Of a stretch of 64,000 nucleotides of DNA, positions 1 through 8,108 are shown one piece after another (position 1 is the first letter of the stretch; each line of letters starts with the position of its first letter). Origin of the DNA: Candidatus Thiodiazotropha sp. (ex Monitilora ramsayi) (lineage in GTDB: Bacteria; Pseudomonadota; Gammaproteobacteria; Chromatiales; Chromatiaceae). Made by a program: the position numbers and the translations under genes. The stretch lies in contig JAHXIP010000005.1 of the NCBI GenBank assembly GCA_025655575.1, forward strand, positions 162,343-226,342, written 5' to 3'. The notes beneath the pieces were generated by a model, which worked only from the letters and a program-made list of their open reading frames with translations, was not told where the DNA came from and did not search any database.

Positions 1-1080
1 GATCTCCTTCTCTTCTTCACGCCCCACGTCGCCACCGAAAGTGATCAGTTTGTGAATGGATCGCAGGCCGACGGCGATCCTTAGTTCAAAGTTGAGCTTA
101 GTGCGTACAAACGCCCTTTTCTGGGCCTTTGACCAGAGCTTGATCAACTGTCTGACGAGGCTCTTGTCCAGCGCCGTGATTCCCCAGAGTTGGGAACCTT
201 CCTGTTGCTCGGCAAACTGTCCGCGCAATTTGACGATCAGTTGAGAGGCGTCCAGTTTCAACAGGTACTTGTTGTCGGCATCACCCTCAATGGTTTCATG
301 GGTCGGCGCCAGGTCGGTGTCCTGACGAACGACGATGGAAGCCTCTTCGGGAGCATCCTCATAGGTGTGGAAATCGACAAGATGGCTCCATTCGAGCAGT
401 GTGTCGAAGACCAGGACATTATCCTTTTGACGCATCTTATAGGGGGATGCCAGAGAGAAAAGCACACAACGCCGATAGGCCTCATCTATGCTGGAGCTTT
501 TTCCGTGCGATTCCAGCGGGTCGTCCACATCGACGGTTTCGAGACCATATCGTGTGGCAAGCCTGTGAAGTACATGCAGTTCCCGCCAAATACGCTTCGG
601 ATAGGGATCGTAGACGAGTACAGAAAGAAGGATCACCCTTGAGAGATAGCTCAGACAACGATGGATAGCCTGAACCAGGAGTTTTCTATCAGGTTTACCC
701 TGGTTTTCTAACAGAAGATCGACGATGACTGCCTTATAAGCCGTGGCCAACCCACTGTGGAGTTCCCTGTTTAAGACGGCGATTTTATAGGCCTTGTCGC
801 TTAGTGGAAAACCATTGTCTAAATAGTGCTTATTCAGATTGGTGGCGATGTAGCTGAGTGGATCGCGAAAATATTCAGCACTCAACAGGCGGCGTTTGGC
901 AGGGACAAGCGTGCGATTGAATGTCCTCAAGGCCTGGAATATCTGGCGTGAAGTCTCACCGATATTGGCTATCGGCAGTTGTTCTACCCAAGCGTTTAAT
1001 TCCTTATCGCTCAGAAAGAAGGGGCTACCTTTTGCGGGCAGCTGCTCGGGAACGCGTAGACCGATACGATTGGTTACCAT
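1..1080 (-). CDS. conserved hypothetical protein, PilZ-associated type (C-terminus cut by window edge)
   Basis: An open reading frame runs from an ATG at 1080 to the left edge without a stop, giving the first 360 residues. The protein begins MVTNRIGLRVPEQLP and carries a helical region with the phrase FFLSDKELNAWVEQLP, then a charged second half ending in a stretch around GLRSIHKLITFGGD. It resembles a gammaproteobacterial family of about 550-600 residues, often labelled PilZ-domain protein or 'molecular chaperone', in which a c-di-GMP-binding PilZ domain lies in the C-terminal part that is missing here. That family link is from memory and is moderate at best. No signal peptide or membrane segment is visible. 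The gene is transcribed leftward out of the window. Confidence 0.6.
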   Translation of the reverse strand, partial: MVTNRIGLRVPEQLPAKGSPFFLSDKELNAWVEQLPIANIGETSRQIFQALRTFNRTLVPAKRRLLSAEYFRDPLSYIATNLNKHYLDNGFPLSDKAYKIAVLNRELHSGLATAYKAVIVDLLLENQGKPDRKLLVQAIHRCLSYLSRVILLSVLVYDPYPKRIWRELHVLHRLATRYGLETVDVDDPLESHGKSSSIDEAYRRCVLFSLASPYKMRQKDNVLVFDTLLEWSHLVDFHTYEDAPEEASIVVRQDTDLAPTHETIEGDADNKYLLKLDASQLIVKLRGQFAEQQEGSQLWGITALDKSLVRQLIKLWSKAQKRAFVRTKLNFELRIAVGLRSIHKLITFGGDVGREEEKEI

Positions 1081-1647
1081 GTTACAAACACTTTCAATTA
1101 TTACTCACACCTTATGTCACAGAATAGTCACTATCAGGTTATCATCCAACATAGAAGATACCTGAGTGCCTTGACTCGAAACAGTCGGATACGCAGTAGT
1201 TTTCTCTCTGAAGAGATGGAAGTGGAAATTACAAATTGACCATCCATGTCCCTTGCGTGTAGATAGAGGCATCCTGACTGACATGCAGCGTACACTGAGG
1301 CAATCGCGCCGCCAGTCAGGCGCCAACTGTATGTCGACATCCCTGAACTTTACCAACCAACATAAAACTGTTAACTGAGTCACAAAATACCGACTTTGAA
1401 CCGATATGTAAATTTCATAATGTCTGGACGGCAATTTCCGCAGATTTTGCAAGTATATACCAAAAACGATGCTAATTAACTGATAAGGAAAAGATTTCTT
1501 TAGTTAACCCTTGGCCGGTATGCGGTATCTCTCGATGTCAGCCGTCAATAGCTGAATCAGCTCAGTCATTTTATTCCCTGGAATCAGAAGAAAAGTTATT
1601 TAAATCGGGTGGTTGTACTCGAGTGGATACTCTGGCAGTTTGTCATC
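1081..1647. other. intergenic region, no gene recognised
   Basis: This spacer separates two divergent genes and should hold both promoters. Short open frames on the minus strand (for example 1117-1452 and 1134-1340) overlap one another, lack ribosome binding sites and do not look like any family, so none is called. No clear repeat is seen. Confidence 0.5.
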
Positions 1648-2304
1648 ATGAGTATCAAATTGGTCAGTTTTGTCCTCTGCCCCTTCGTTCAGCGAGCTGT
1701 CATTATCTTGCGGGAGAAAGGAGTGCCTCATGATATCGAATATATTGAGCTGGATGATCCGCCTGAGTGGTTCAGAGAACTTTCACCCTTGGGTAAGGTG
1801 CCCCTGCTGCTGGTGGACGAAGGGGTGCTATTCGAGTCTTCGGTGATCCTCGATTATCTCGATGAGGTCATTCCACCGAGGCTGCACCCGGGTGATCCTT
1901 TGCGCAGAGCTCAGCACAAGTCCTGGATCGAGTTCGGTTCTGGCCTGCTGATGCTGCAACACGGGCTTGCGATGGCAGAAAATGAGTCCCTGTTCTACGA
2001 AAAGCTCGGCGAATTGAATAAGAATCTAGAGCGGCTGCTGCCACCTTTGCGTCAAAGCCTGTTTGGTGACAAGGAACACTTCTCCCTGGTGGATATGGCC
2101 TATGCACCTTTCTTTATGCGGCAGTCTATTCTGGCGACACGCCGTCCTGAAATCACTTCAAGCCAATCAGCAGAGATATTGGACTGGGCTCATACCCTGC
2201 TTGCCAGACCCTCTGTCGAGTCTTCCGTAGTGCCTGATTTCTCCACAAGGTATATGGGGTTCTTGCAGGACAAGGGCTCCTGGTTGGCAGGTAAAACTGG
2301 GTAA
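1648..2304 (+). CDS. glutathione S-transferase family protein (omega/SspA-like)
   Basis: The protein has an N-terminal thioredoxin-fold GST domain starting MSIKLVSFVLCPFVQR, with a Cys-Pro-Phe site at residues 11-13, the typical 'SPLGKVPLL' cis-proline loop and the 'LFESSVILDYLDE' glutathione-binding stretch. A helical C-terminal GST domain follows. Its 218 residues are normal for the family. A cysteine at the active site fits omega-class or SspA-like proteins, which do thiol transfer, dehydroascorbate reduction or regulatory work rather than classical conjugation. A GTG 39 bp upstream is in frame, but the ATG at 1648 matches the usual family start. The gene stands alone; the substrate cannot be read from sequence. 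Confidence 0.85.
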   Translation: MSIKLVSFVLCPFVQRAVIILREKGVPHDIEYIELDDPPEWFRELSPLGKVPLLLVDEGVLFESSVILDYLDEVIPPRLHPGDPLRRAQHKSWIEFGSGLLMLQHGLAMAENESLFYEKLGELNKNLERLLPPLRQSLFGDKEHFSLVDMAYAPFFMRQSILATRRPEITSSQSAEILDWAHTLLARPSVESSVVPDFSTRYMGFLQDKGSWLAGKTG

Positions 2305-2310
2305 TGAAAA

Positions 2311-2337
2311 ACTTAGGGCCTGCAATAGGCCCCAAGT
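2311..2337 (+). terminator. hairpin after the GST gene
   Basis: An 11-bp stem with one mismatch (ACTTAGGGCCT and AGGCCCCAAGT) closes a 5-nt loop 6 bp after the stop codon. There is no T-tract, so it may be a weak terminator or an RNA-stabilising hairpin. Confidence 0.45.
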
Positions 2338-2452
2338 GTGTTCTGATCGGTGCGCCATTCCGGGCGATTTGAGCGATAGGTCAACAATCCAGGCTGGATG
2401 AGTCAAGCGTCAGTTCGACACGGTTTTCCCTGTTATGAAGTTGACTGGCCCG

Positions 2453-3076
2453 CTACTGTGTGGGTTTTGAGGCCTCGGCCACCAATTGACTGACAATCTC
2501 GAACATACGACTGTAGGTGCCGGCCAAGCTACCGCTGGTTTTATATTTGCCGTCGATCCCAATTGCGGGAACCCCGTCCAGACCATATCGCTGTCCCAGT
2601 TTACGTGCTTGTTGGACCTTGACGTAGACACCAAACGAGTTCCAGGCATCGCTGAATTTTTGTCTGTCGATGCCATGTTCTACGGCGAAATCTATCAGTG
2701 AGTTCTTGTCGAATAGCTTGCGTTTTTTAACATGCATGGCCTCGAACAGCGGTTCGTGTAGCTGATCGGTGACGCCCATTGCCTCTGCCGCGTAGTAGAA
2801 CTGAGCATGAACGGTCCAGCTGGCATTCAATGGGGAGGGAACTCTTTTAAAAACAACGTTTTCAGGTTTATTTTTGAGCCAGGCCTCCAAGGCAGGTTCC
2901 ATGCTGTAGCAGTGTGGGCAGCCGTACCAGAAGAATTCGACGACTTCTACTTTGCCGTCAGGAACAGATGTGGCGATGGGTGGATCGATCGGATCCCAAC
3001 CTTCTCCCCACTCAGCGTAAACGGTGGTCATTGAAAGCAGCAGTACAGGTATCAGTAAACGTTTAATCCAGGGCAT
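2453..3076 (-). CDS. dsbA: thiol:disulfide interchange protein DsbA
   Basis: DsbA is the periplasmic oxidase that introduces disulfide bonds into exported proteins and is reoxidised by DsbB. The protein has an N-terminal signal peptide (about residues 1-21, ending VYA), a thioredoxin fold with the active site CPHC at residues 53-56 inside 'FFWYGCPHCYSMEP', an inserted helical domain, and the cis-proline loop 'GVPAI' near residue 170. The length of 207 residues is standard for proteobacterial DsbA. It is convergent with the GST gene and stands alone, without dsbB or a c4 cytochrome gene next to it. ATG start with the signal peptide intact. Confidence 0.93.
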   Translation of the reverse strand: MPWIKRLLIPVLLLSMTTVYAEWGEGWDPIDPPIATSVPDGKVEVVEFFWYGCPHCYSMEPALEAWLKNKPENVVFKRVPSPLNASWTVHAQFYYAAEAMGVTDQLHEPLFEAMHVKKRKLFDKNSLIDFAVEHGIDRQKFSDAWNSFGVYVKVQQARKLGQRYGLDGVPAIGIDGKYKTSGSLAGTYSRMFEIVSQLVAEASKPTQ

Positions 3077-3224
3077 TTTTATTCCTTGTACGGGAAAGTG
3101 AGTATCATAACAGGCAATCCTATTGAATCTTGTTAGAAATTTGAATAGTGCTATGGTTCCCGGTACCTTATGGCTTCATGAGTGAATTCTAATAAAGCCA
3201 GCTGTCGGCACGCGGTATTCGATC

Positions 3225-3473
3225 ATGCGAAACAAACAGATTGAACATTGTATTGAAGTCCTTTGCCAGAAGGGGTGTCAGTCGGTCAGAGACGATATCC
3301 GCTTGCTGGAGCAGGGCGTGGTATTGCCCGAATTGTCTGTTCTGGATGATCTGGCACGACTCAAGGTATTGAAGGAGCTTCGTGCAATCATGGCGGTTTA
3401 CGGAGACAGTTGTCCCGTCAGCGTGCCGAGTCAGATATTGAGAGGCAAACGAGGACATGGCGGGAACTCCTAA
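3225..3473 (+). CDS. small conserved-looking hypothetical protein
   Basis: This 82-residue protein (MRNKQIEHCIEVLCQKGC...) is predicted to be soluble and mostly helical, with cysteines near residues 9, 14 and 18 and one in the second half. It overlaps the following SET-domain gene by 17 bp in a different frame, which suggests co-translation and supports a real gene. No domain is recognised. It could be a partner or regulator of the SET protein, but only the overlap supports that. Confidence 0.6.
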   Translation: MRNKQIEHCIEVLCQKGCQSVRDDIRLLEQGVVLPELSVLDDLARLKVLKELRAIMAVYGDSCPVSVPSQILRGKRGHGGNS

Positions 3474-3798
3474 GAAAAAAACGCGGCTCGGGGACATTGT
3501 CTACCGGGCACCATCAAAAATTCATGGAAATGGTCTTTTTGCCAAAGTAGGTATTGGCAAGGGTGAGTTTATCGGTACCTATGAAGGGCCTTACGCCAAG
3601 CGTGACGGCACCTACGTACTCTGGGTATTCGAGGAGGGGGAGTCCCCTGTGGGGCGCAGCGGCAGAAACCTTTTGCGATACCTAAACCACCAGGATGAGG
3701 GAAATGCAGAGTTTGACGGTTTTGACCTCTTTGCCCTTCAAGACATTGAGCCTCATCATGAGATTACTTTTGATTATGGAGGCTGGGAAGAAGAGTGA
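3457..3798 (+). CDS. SET domain-containing protein (putative lysine methyltransferase)
   Basis: This minimal 113-residue SET protein has a lysine-rich N-terminus (MAGTPKKKTR), the SET-I beta strands 'KIHGNGLFAKVGIGKGEFIGTY' region, the cofactor motif NLLRYLNH at residues 71-78 (Asn71 and His78 bind S-adenosylmethionine in the family) and the C-terminal 'EITFDYG' with the catalytic tyrosine at about 107. SET enzymes transfer methyl groups from SAM to protein lysines. Short free-standing bacterial SET proteins are known, but their targets are mostly undefined. It lacks the zinc-binding post-SET cysteines of eukaryotic enzymes. The gene overlaps the small unknown gene upstream and converges on batD 13 bp downstream. 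Confidence 0.88.
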   Translation: MAGTPKKKTRLGDIVYRAPSKIHGNGLFAKVGIGKGEFIGTYEGPYAKRDGTYVLWVFEEGESPVGRSGRNLLRYLNHQDEGNAEFDGFDLFALQDIEPHHEITFDYGGWEEE

Positions 3799-3811
3799 TT
3801 CCCGGCTCGTC

Positions 3812-5563
3812 CTAAGGATTGAGCGGCAATAGATGCTCTTCCTCACATTCTCGCGGCGGTTCTTGAGTGTGAGGTACATTGAGCGTGTCGGGATCAAATT
3901 CAGCCCATCCGCTCTCTTCTCCCGGACTGTATAGGGTCTTCTCCAGGGCCAATATCACTACTGACAACTCAGCATCACATCTGCCAGCCAGTCGGGTAAG
4001 ATTCTTTGGAGGATTCTCCGGCCATTGTGCTTGACCCCATTTAAGCCATGACTCCCTTGCAGCGGGGGCGTTGGCGTGATTATAGGCCCTTTTTAATTCT
4101 TCTATAGCTTCTGCCAGCTCCTGCTGAGCCAGGGAGGGTGGTGCTGTCTCCGGCTGCGAGGATTTGGTGGGTGTTGTTTTTGTTTTGCGATGTGTGTACC
4201 ACCAGGCCAGCAAGGTGGCAAGCCATGCGGCTCCCAATAACCAAACCAACCAAGACCGATTGCCGTTGTCAGCGGCCAGGGAAGTGCCGTCCAATAGCTC
4301 TCCAACTGGTTGTGGCGCTATCTCATTGGTGGGTGTATCGACGGTGTCTTGAAATGTGTCGATGGGGGCAGTAGCTGCTGGGTTGGCCATGACATCCAAC
4401 TCAATGGCGGGGAGTTGCGAGGTTTCCTGCTTGTCTAACTCAGTGTTCCACCAAGCTACCTCAATGGGTGGCAGCGTATAGTGTCCTGCCTGGGTCGGTA
4501 TCAGCGTGATGACATGCTGCCGGCTGCTGCTGATGCCTGATTTGCGTGGGGTGTCAGTGAGATGTGGACGCTCTTCGTAAGGCTTGATGCCTTCAGGGAC
4601 TTCCTGAGTTATCGAAGGCAATTGAGAAGCCATCAGACCGTCGGCAATCAGCATGATGCGACGGGTGAGGGGTATGCCCGCGGTGACCGGTGATTGGCTA
4701 TCGAGTCCTGCATCTTCCAGTATCAGATGCTTCGCAGGCAGCCATTGGCTGCCGGTAAAGGTAGTGGGGATTGGGGATATCTCAAGGGAAACAGGTTCAG
4801 ACACTGTCCTGATTGGACGACTAACTTGCCGCCTTTGTCTGAATGGGTCATCTAGCAGGCTGAATATTGAGCCACCGCCTGTGCGTCCGCGAAAAGACAC
4901 AGCGGCGATCTCGAGCCGGCCGGTCTGGTAGGCAAAGAGCCCATAGGTTCGCTCCAAAACGCGATAGATTTCACCGTCCTTTTCAGTGGTGTATTGAGAT
5001 TCATCGAGTAATTCGATGCGTGTGTCACTGAGTGAGGGGACCGGGTCATCCAAATGCTCCCCACGTACACTGGCCTGCTGGAAGAGTTTCAGTGTCAGAA
5101 TGACCTCTTCTTCGGGGTAAGCCTTGGCTTTGTTCAGGCTGAGTTCCACCCAGGCCAGTTGTTGGTTGGCATCCTGCTCAATGGGCGCGTCGGTGACATC
5201 GAGCGTCAGCGGTTCGGTCTGCTGATCACCAAACGGAATCGCTGGAATGGTCAGTGTGCCTGACTGCTTAGGTAGCAGCGTCAGTACCAGAGATCGTTTC
5301 GATGACATCTTGCCGTTAATGATGGAGATGCTTTGCTGCGTGGCCCGTTCGAGGATCTCAAAGTTATTTTCCAATACTGTCAGGTCTGGCGGGTCCGTCT
5401 GTTCCCCCTCCATTTCGAGGGTCAGTCTGACCGGTTGCCCCTGATTTGTTACCTGGCTCGATAATTTGGCTGAAACACCGGCATGGGCCGGTAAAGCGAA
5501 GGCCAGCAACATGACGAGCAGGTATCTAATAGGCGATCTGTTGAATGTAGTCTGTAGTTTCAT
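3812..5563 (-). CDS. batD: BatD family protein (aerotolerance / MoxR-associated operon type)
   Basis: The protein has a signal peptide (about residues 1-28 from the chosen start, ending 'LPAHA'), a long periplasmic beta-rich region of repeated Ig-like BatD domains, one transmembrane helix ('WLVWLLGAAWLATLLAWW') near residue 440, and a cytoplasmic tail with a helical segment. This matches BatD, which acts with the membrane VWA proteins BatA and BatB and a MoxR ATPase in envelope stress and oxygen tolerance. The ATG at 5563 is preferred over a TTG eight codons upstream because it leads straight into the signal peptide. No batA, batB or moxR gene is adjacent, which is unusual because these genes normally form an operon. 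Confidence 0.85.
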   Translation of the reverse strand: MKLQTTFNRSPIRYLLVMLLAFALPAHAGVSAKLSSQVTNQGQPVRLTLEMEGEQTDPPDLTVLENNFEILERATQQSISIINGKMSSKRSLVLTLLPKQSGTLTIPAIPFGDQQTEPLTLDVTDAPIEQDANQQLAWVELSLNKAKAYPEEEVILTLKLFQQASVRGEHLDDPVPSLSDTRIELLDESQYTTEKDGEIYRVLERTYGLFAYQTGRLEIAAVSFRGRTGGGSIFSLLDDPFRQRRQVSRPIRTVSEPVSLEISPIPTTFTGSQWLPAKHLILEDAGLDSQSPVTAGIPLTRRIMLIADGLMASQLPSITQEVPEGIKPYEERPHLTDTPRKSGISSSRQHVITLIPTQAGHYTLPPIEVAWWNTELDKQETSQLPAIELDVMANPAATAPIDTFQDTVDTPTNEIAPQPVGELLDGTSLAADNGNRSWLVWLLGAAWLATLLAWWYTHRKTKTTPTKSSQPETAPPSLAQQELAEAIEELKRAYNHANAPAARESWLKWGQAQWPENPPKNLTRLAGRCDAELSVVILALEKTLYSPGEESGWAEFDPDTLNVPHTQEPPRECEEEHLLPLNP

Positions 5564-5769
5564 TGGGCTGATGAAAATTGGGTCCAATGAGTTCGTGTTT
5601 CATTTGGTTTCACTGACCTATTCCTTCCGGGGCAGTATAATGAGCAACCTGTTAGATTAGGCTTGAAGCCATAAGTTTCCAGAGGATTTCCCTCTATTTT
5701 GGCGTTCATATCGGTGTTGGTCCAGCGTCATGGACTACACCACCCCTACAAGATGCGGCAAGGTTTTCC

Positions 5770-7491
5770 GTGAAGATAGTACAGAGAGAGTCGGCGTTCG
5801 GTGCAGACAGTTTTTCCATGGGCATTCATCCTGTCCTGCAACGCATCTATGCGTCCAGAGGGATATGCAATGAAGAGGAACTGGACCTCTCCCTGGCGCA
5901 CCTGTTGCCGGTGAGTCGTCTGAAGGGGGTTGAGGCCGCTGCAGAACTGCTGATGGAGACGCTGAAGCAGGGACGGCCGATACTTATCGTTGGTGATTAC
6001 GATGCGGATGGAGCAACCAGTACGGCTCTGGCGATACTTGCCCTCAACGCCTTTGGAGCACGAGATGCCACATACATCGTTCCCAACCGCTTCGAGTTTG
6101 GTTATGGCTTGTCACCTGAGATCGTCGAACTGGCTGCAGCAAGGGAGCCGGGACTGATCATCACCGTCGATAACGGTATCTCAAGTCACTCCGGGGTTGA
6201 GCGGGCCAACGAACTGGGGATACCCGTTCTGGTGACGGATCATCATCTACCTGCTGAAACCCTGCCTGCTGCCGCTGCCATCGTCAATCCGAGCCAGCCG
6301 GGGGATGATTTTCCCAGTAAAAATCTTGCAGGTGTCGGGGTGGTTTTTTATCTTATGGCAGCGCTCAACAATTGTCTGAAATCTGCTGGATGGTTTGAGC
6401 AACAGGCATTGGCGCCGCCCAATGTAGCCGACTGGCTCGACCTGGTGGCTTTGGGCACTGTCACCGATCTGGTTCCGTTGGACAGAAACAACCGGATACT
6501 GGTGTCTCAGGGGTTGAAGCGAATCCGTGTGGGTCGCTGCCGTCCCGGTATCCGCGCACTGCTGGAGATAGCCAAGCGTCCCTTGTCCCGTGTGGTGGCA
6601 TCGGATATCGGTTTCGCCATTGGTCCCCGGCTCAATGCCGCTGGCCGATTGGAGGATATGGGGGTGGGTATCGAATGTCTGCTGACAGAATCGCAGGCAG
6701 TCGCATATGAGGTGGCAACCATGCTGGACGAACTGAATCGTTCCAGGCGTACCATTGAACAGGAGATGCGGCTTCAGGCAGATCGCATTCTGGAACGGCT
6801 TCATCAAATGAGTGAGGGTGAACTGCCAGCCGGACTCTGTCTTTATGACGACAGTTGGCATCAGGGTGTGGTTGGCATATTGGCCTCACGTATCAAGGAC
6901 CAGTATCATCGGCCGGTGATTGCTTTCGCCGATGGTGGGGAAGGGGTTCTGAAGGGCTCAGCCCGTTCAATCAAGGGCCTGCATATGCGGGATCTGCTGG
7001 ATCGTATCGCTACCCTTCATCCGGGAATGTTAAAGCGTTTCGGTGGTCATGCCATGGCTGCGGGGGTGACGCTTGATGCTGACTCATTTCAAACCTTCAA
7101 GACGGCATTCGAGCAGGAGGTTGAAAAGATGATCGACCCTGGCATGCTGCAAGGTTTTCTGCTCACGGACGGTGAACTGAGGGTCGACGAGCTGAGTCTG
7201 GAGATGGCCCAAATACTGAGAGATGGAGGGCCTTGGGGTCAGGCTTTTCCTGAACCACTGTTTGAGGGGGAGTTTTACCTGCAGCACCAACGAGTGGTGG
7301 GTGAGAGCCACCTCAAGTTAAGACTTTCTGCAAGTCAGAGTGAGGAAGTGATAGAGGGTATAGCATTTAATCAGCCGGCATTGCCGGAGAATACTCAGGT
7401 GGTGAAACTCGCTTATCGTCTTGACGTCAACGAGTTTCGCGGCCTGAAGCAAGCACAACTGATTGTGGAGTACATCCAATCGAACCGCTAG
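5770..7491 (+). CDS. recJ: single-stranded-DNA-specific exonuclease RecJ
   Basis: RecJ degrades single-stranded DNA 5' to 3' in mismatch repair, base excision repair and RecF-pathway recombination. The protein shows all DHH-family motifs: DYDADG at residues 76-81, TVDNG near 137, the DHH triad near 158, then the DHHA1 domain with 'GRLEDM' and 'GGHAMAAG', and a C-terminal OB-type region. The length of 573 residues is normal. The start is GTG at 5770, 'KIVQRESAFGAD' being typical of the family N-terminus. It is followed at once by darP, probably co-transcribed. Confidence 0.95.
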   Translation: MKIVQRESAFGADSFSMGIHPVLQRIYASRGICNEEELDLSLAHLLPVSRLKGVEAAAELLMETLKQGRPILIVGDYDADGATSTALAILALNAFGARDATYIVPNRFEFGYGLSPEIVELAAAREPGLIITVDNGISSHSGVERANELGIPVLVTDHHLPAETLPAAAAIVNPSQPGDDFPSKNLAGVGVVFYLMAALNNCLKSAGWFEQQALAPPNVADWLDLVALGTVTDLVPLDRNNRILVSQGLKRIRVGRCRPGIRALLEIAKRPLSRVVASDIGFAIGPRLNAAGRLEDMGVGIECLLTESQAVAYEVATMLDELNRSRRTIEQEMRLQADRILERLHQMSEGELPAGLCLYDDSWHQGVVGILASRIKDQYHRPVIAFADGGEGVLKGSARSIKGLHMRDLLDRIATLHPGMLKRFGGHAMAAGVTLDADSFQTFKTAFEQEVEKMIDPGMLQGFLLTDGELRVDELSLEMAQILRDGGPWGQAFPEPLFEGEFYLQHQRVVGESHLKLRLSASQSEEVIEGIAFNQPALPENTQVVKLAYRLDVNEFRGLKQAQLIVEYIQSNR

Positions 7492-7988
7492 ACGACAATT
7501 ATGACGAGAACGAGGGACCCAGCAAAAGCCAGCTCAAGCGGGACATGGTGGCACTGCAGAAACTTGGAGAGCGTTTAACCCAGACACCGGCCTCCCAACT
7601 GGCGAGAATGTCTTTGAGTGAAGAGATGCAGGCTGCACTCAAGGAGTCCGCTCGGATCAAATCCCACAATGCACTGCGTCGTCACTATCGAAGGCTGGGC
7701 AAGCTGTTGAGGAACGAAGAGCTGGAGCCGATCCAGCAGGTCATCGATGAAATTGATGGCAAGCACCAGGCTGGTGTGGCCCATTTTCATGCGCTGGAAC
7801 GCTGGCGGGATCGACTGATCGATGGAGAAAGCGGTGATTTTGGTGAATTCCTGGACAACTACCCCAATGCCGACCGGCAGCACCTGCGCCATCTGATCCA
7901 GGCTGTCCACCGGGAGCGTGAAAAAGAGCAACCACCGGCGGCTTTCCGCAAGCTCTTTAAGTATCTGCGGGAAGTGAGCGGGATCTGA
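7479..7988 (+). CDS. darP: ribosome biogenesis factor DarP (YjgA/DUF615), apparent non-canonical start
   Basis: DarP (formerly YjgA) associates with late 50S assembly intermediates. The protein is a short helical bundle with 'RIKSHNALRRHYRRLGKLLR' and 'RDRLIDG', as in E. coli YjgA. The first in-frame ATG, at 7545, would cut off the conserved N-terminal block: the codons just upstream still read SKSQLKRD, preceded by an acidic stretch DDNYDENEG, just as in E. coli. No ATG, GTG or TTG lies in frame further upstream. An ATC at 7479 sits 8 nt after GGAG (7467-7470) and would give MEPLDDNYDENEG, so I propose it as the start; it overlaps recJ by 13 bp. The fallback start is 7545 (147 aa). Confidence 0.8.
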   Translation: MEPLDDNYDENEGPSKSQLKRDMVALQKLGERLTQTPASQLARMSLSEEMQAALKESARIKSHNALRRHYRRLGKLLRNEELEPIQQVIDEIDGKHQAGVAHFHALERWRDRLIDGESGDFGEFLDNYPNADRQHLRHLIQAVHREREKEQPPAAFRKLFKYLREVSGI

Positions 7989-8014
7989 TTTGTGGCACTT
8001 ATCAGAATTCAGCA

Positions 8015-8049
8015 CGTAGGTTGGGACTCCTTTGTTGGCCCAACCTACG
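8015..8049. repeat. REP-like palindrome / possible terminator
   Basis: Perfect 11-bp arms CGTAGGTTGGG and CCCAACCTACG enclose a 13-nt loop between the convergent darP and gluQ. The GTAGG...CCTAC pattern resembles dispersed REP-type palindromes of gammaproteobacteria. It may also end transcription from either side. Confidence 0.55.
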
Positions 8050-8108
8050 GCTTGCTCTGTGCGTGGCGAGGCCTGGTTTCGCCAAGTGTGATATCCCCTG
8101 ATAGGTGA

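Noticed and set aside
1117..1452. Minus-strand frame of 111 residues in the first spacer
   Set aside because: Composition is atypical, an overlapping second frame exists, and no start signal is visible.
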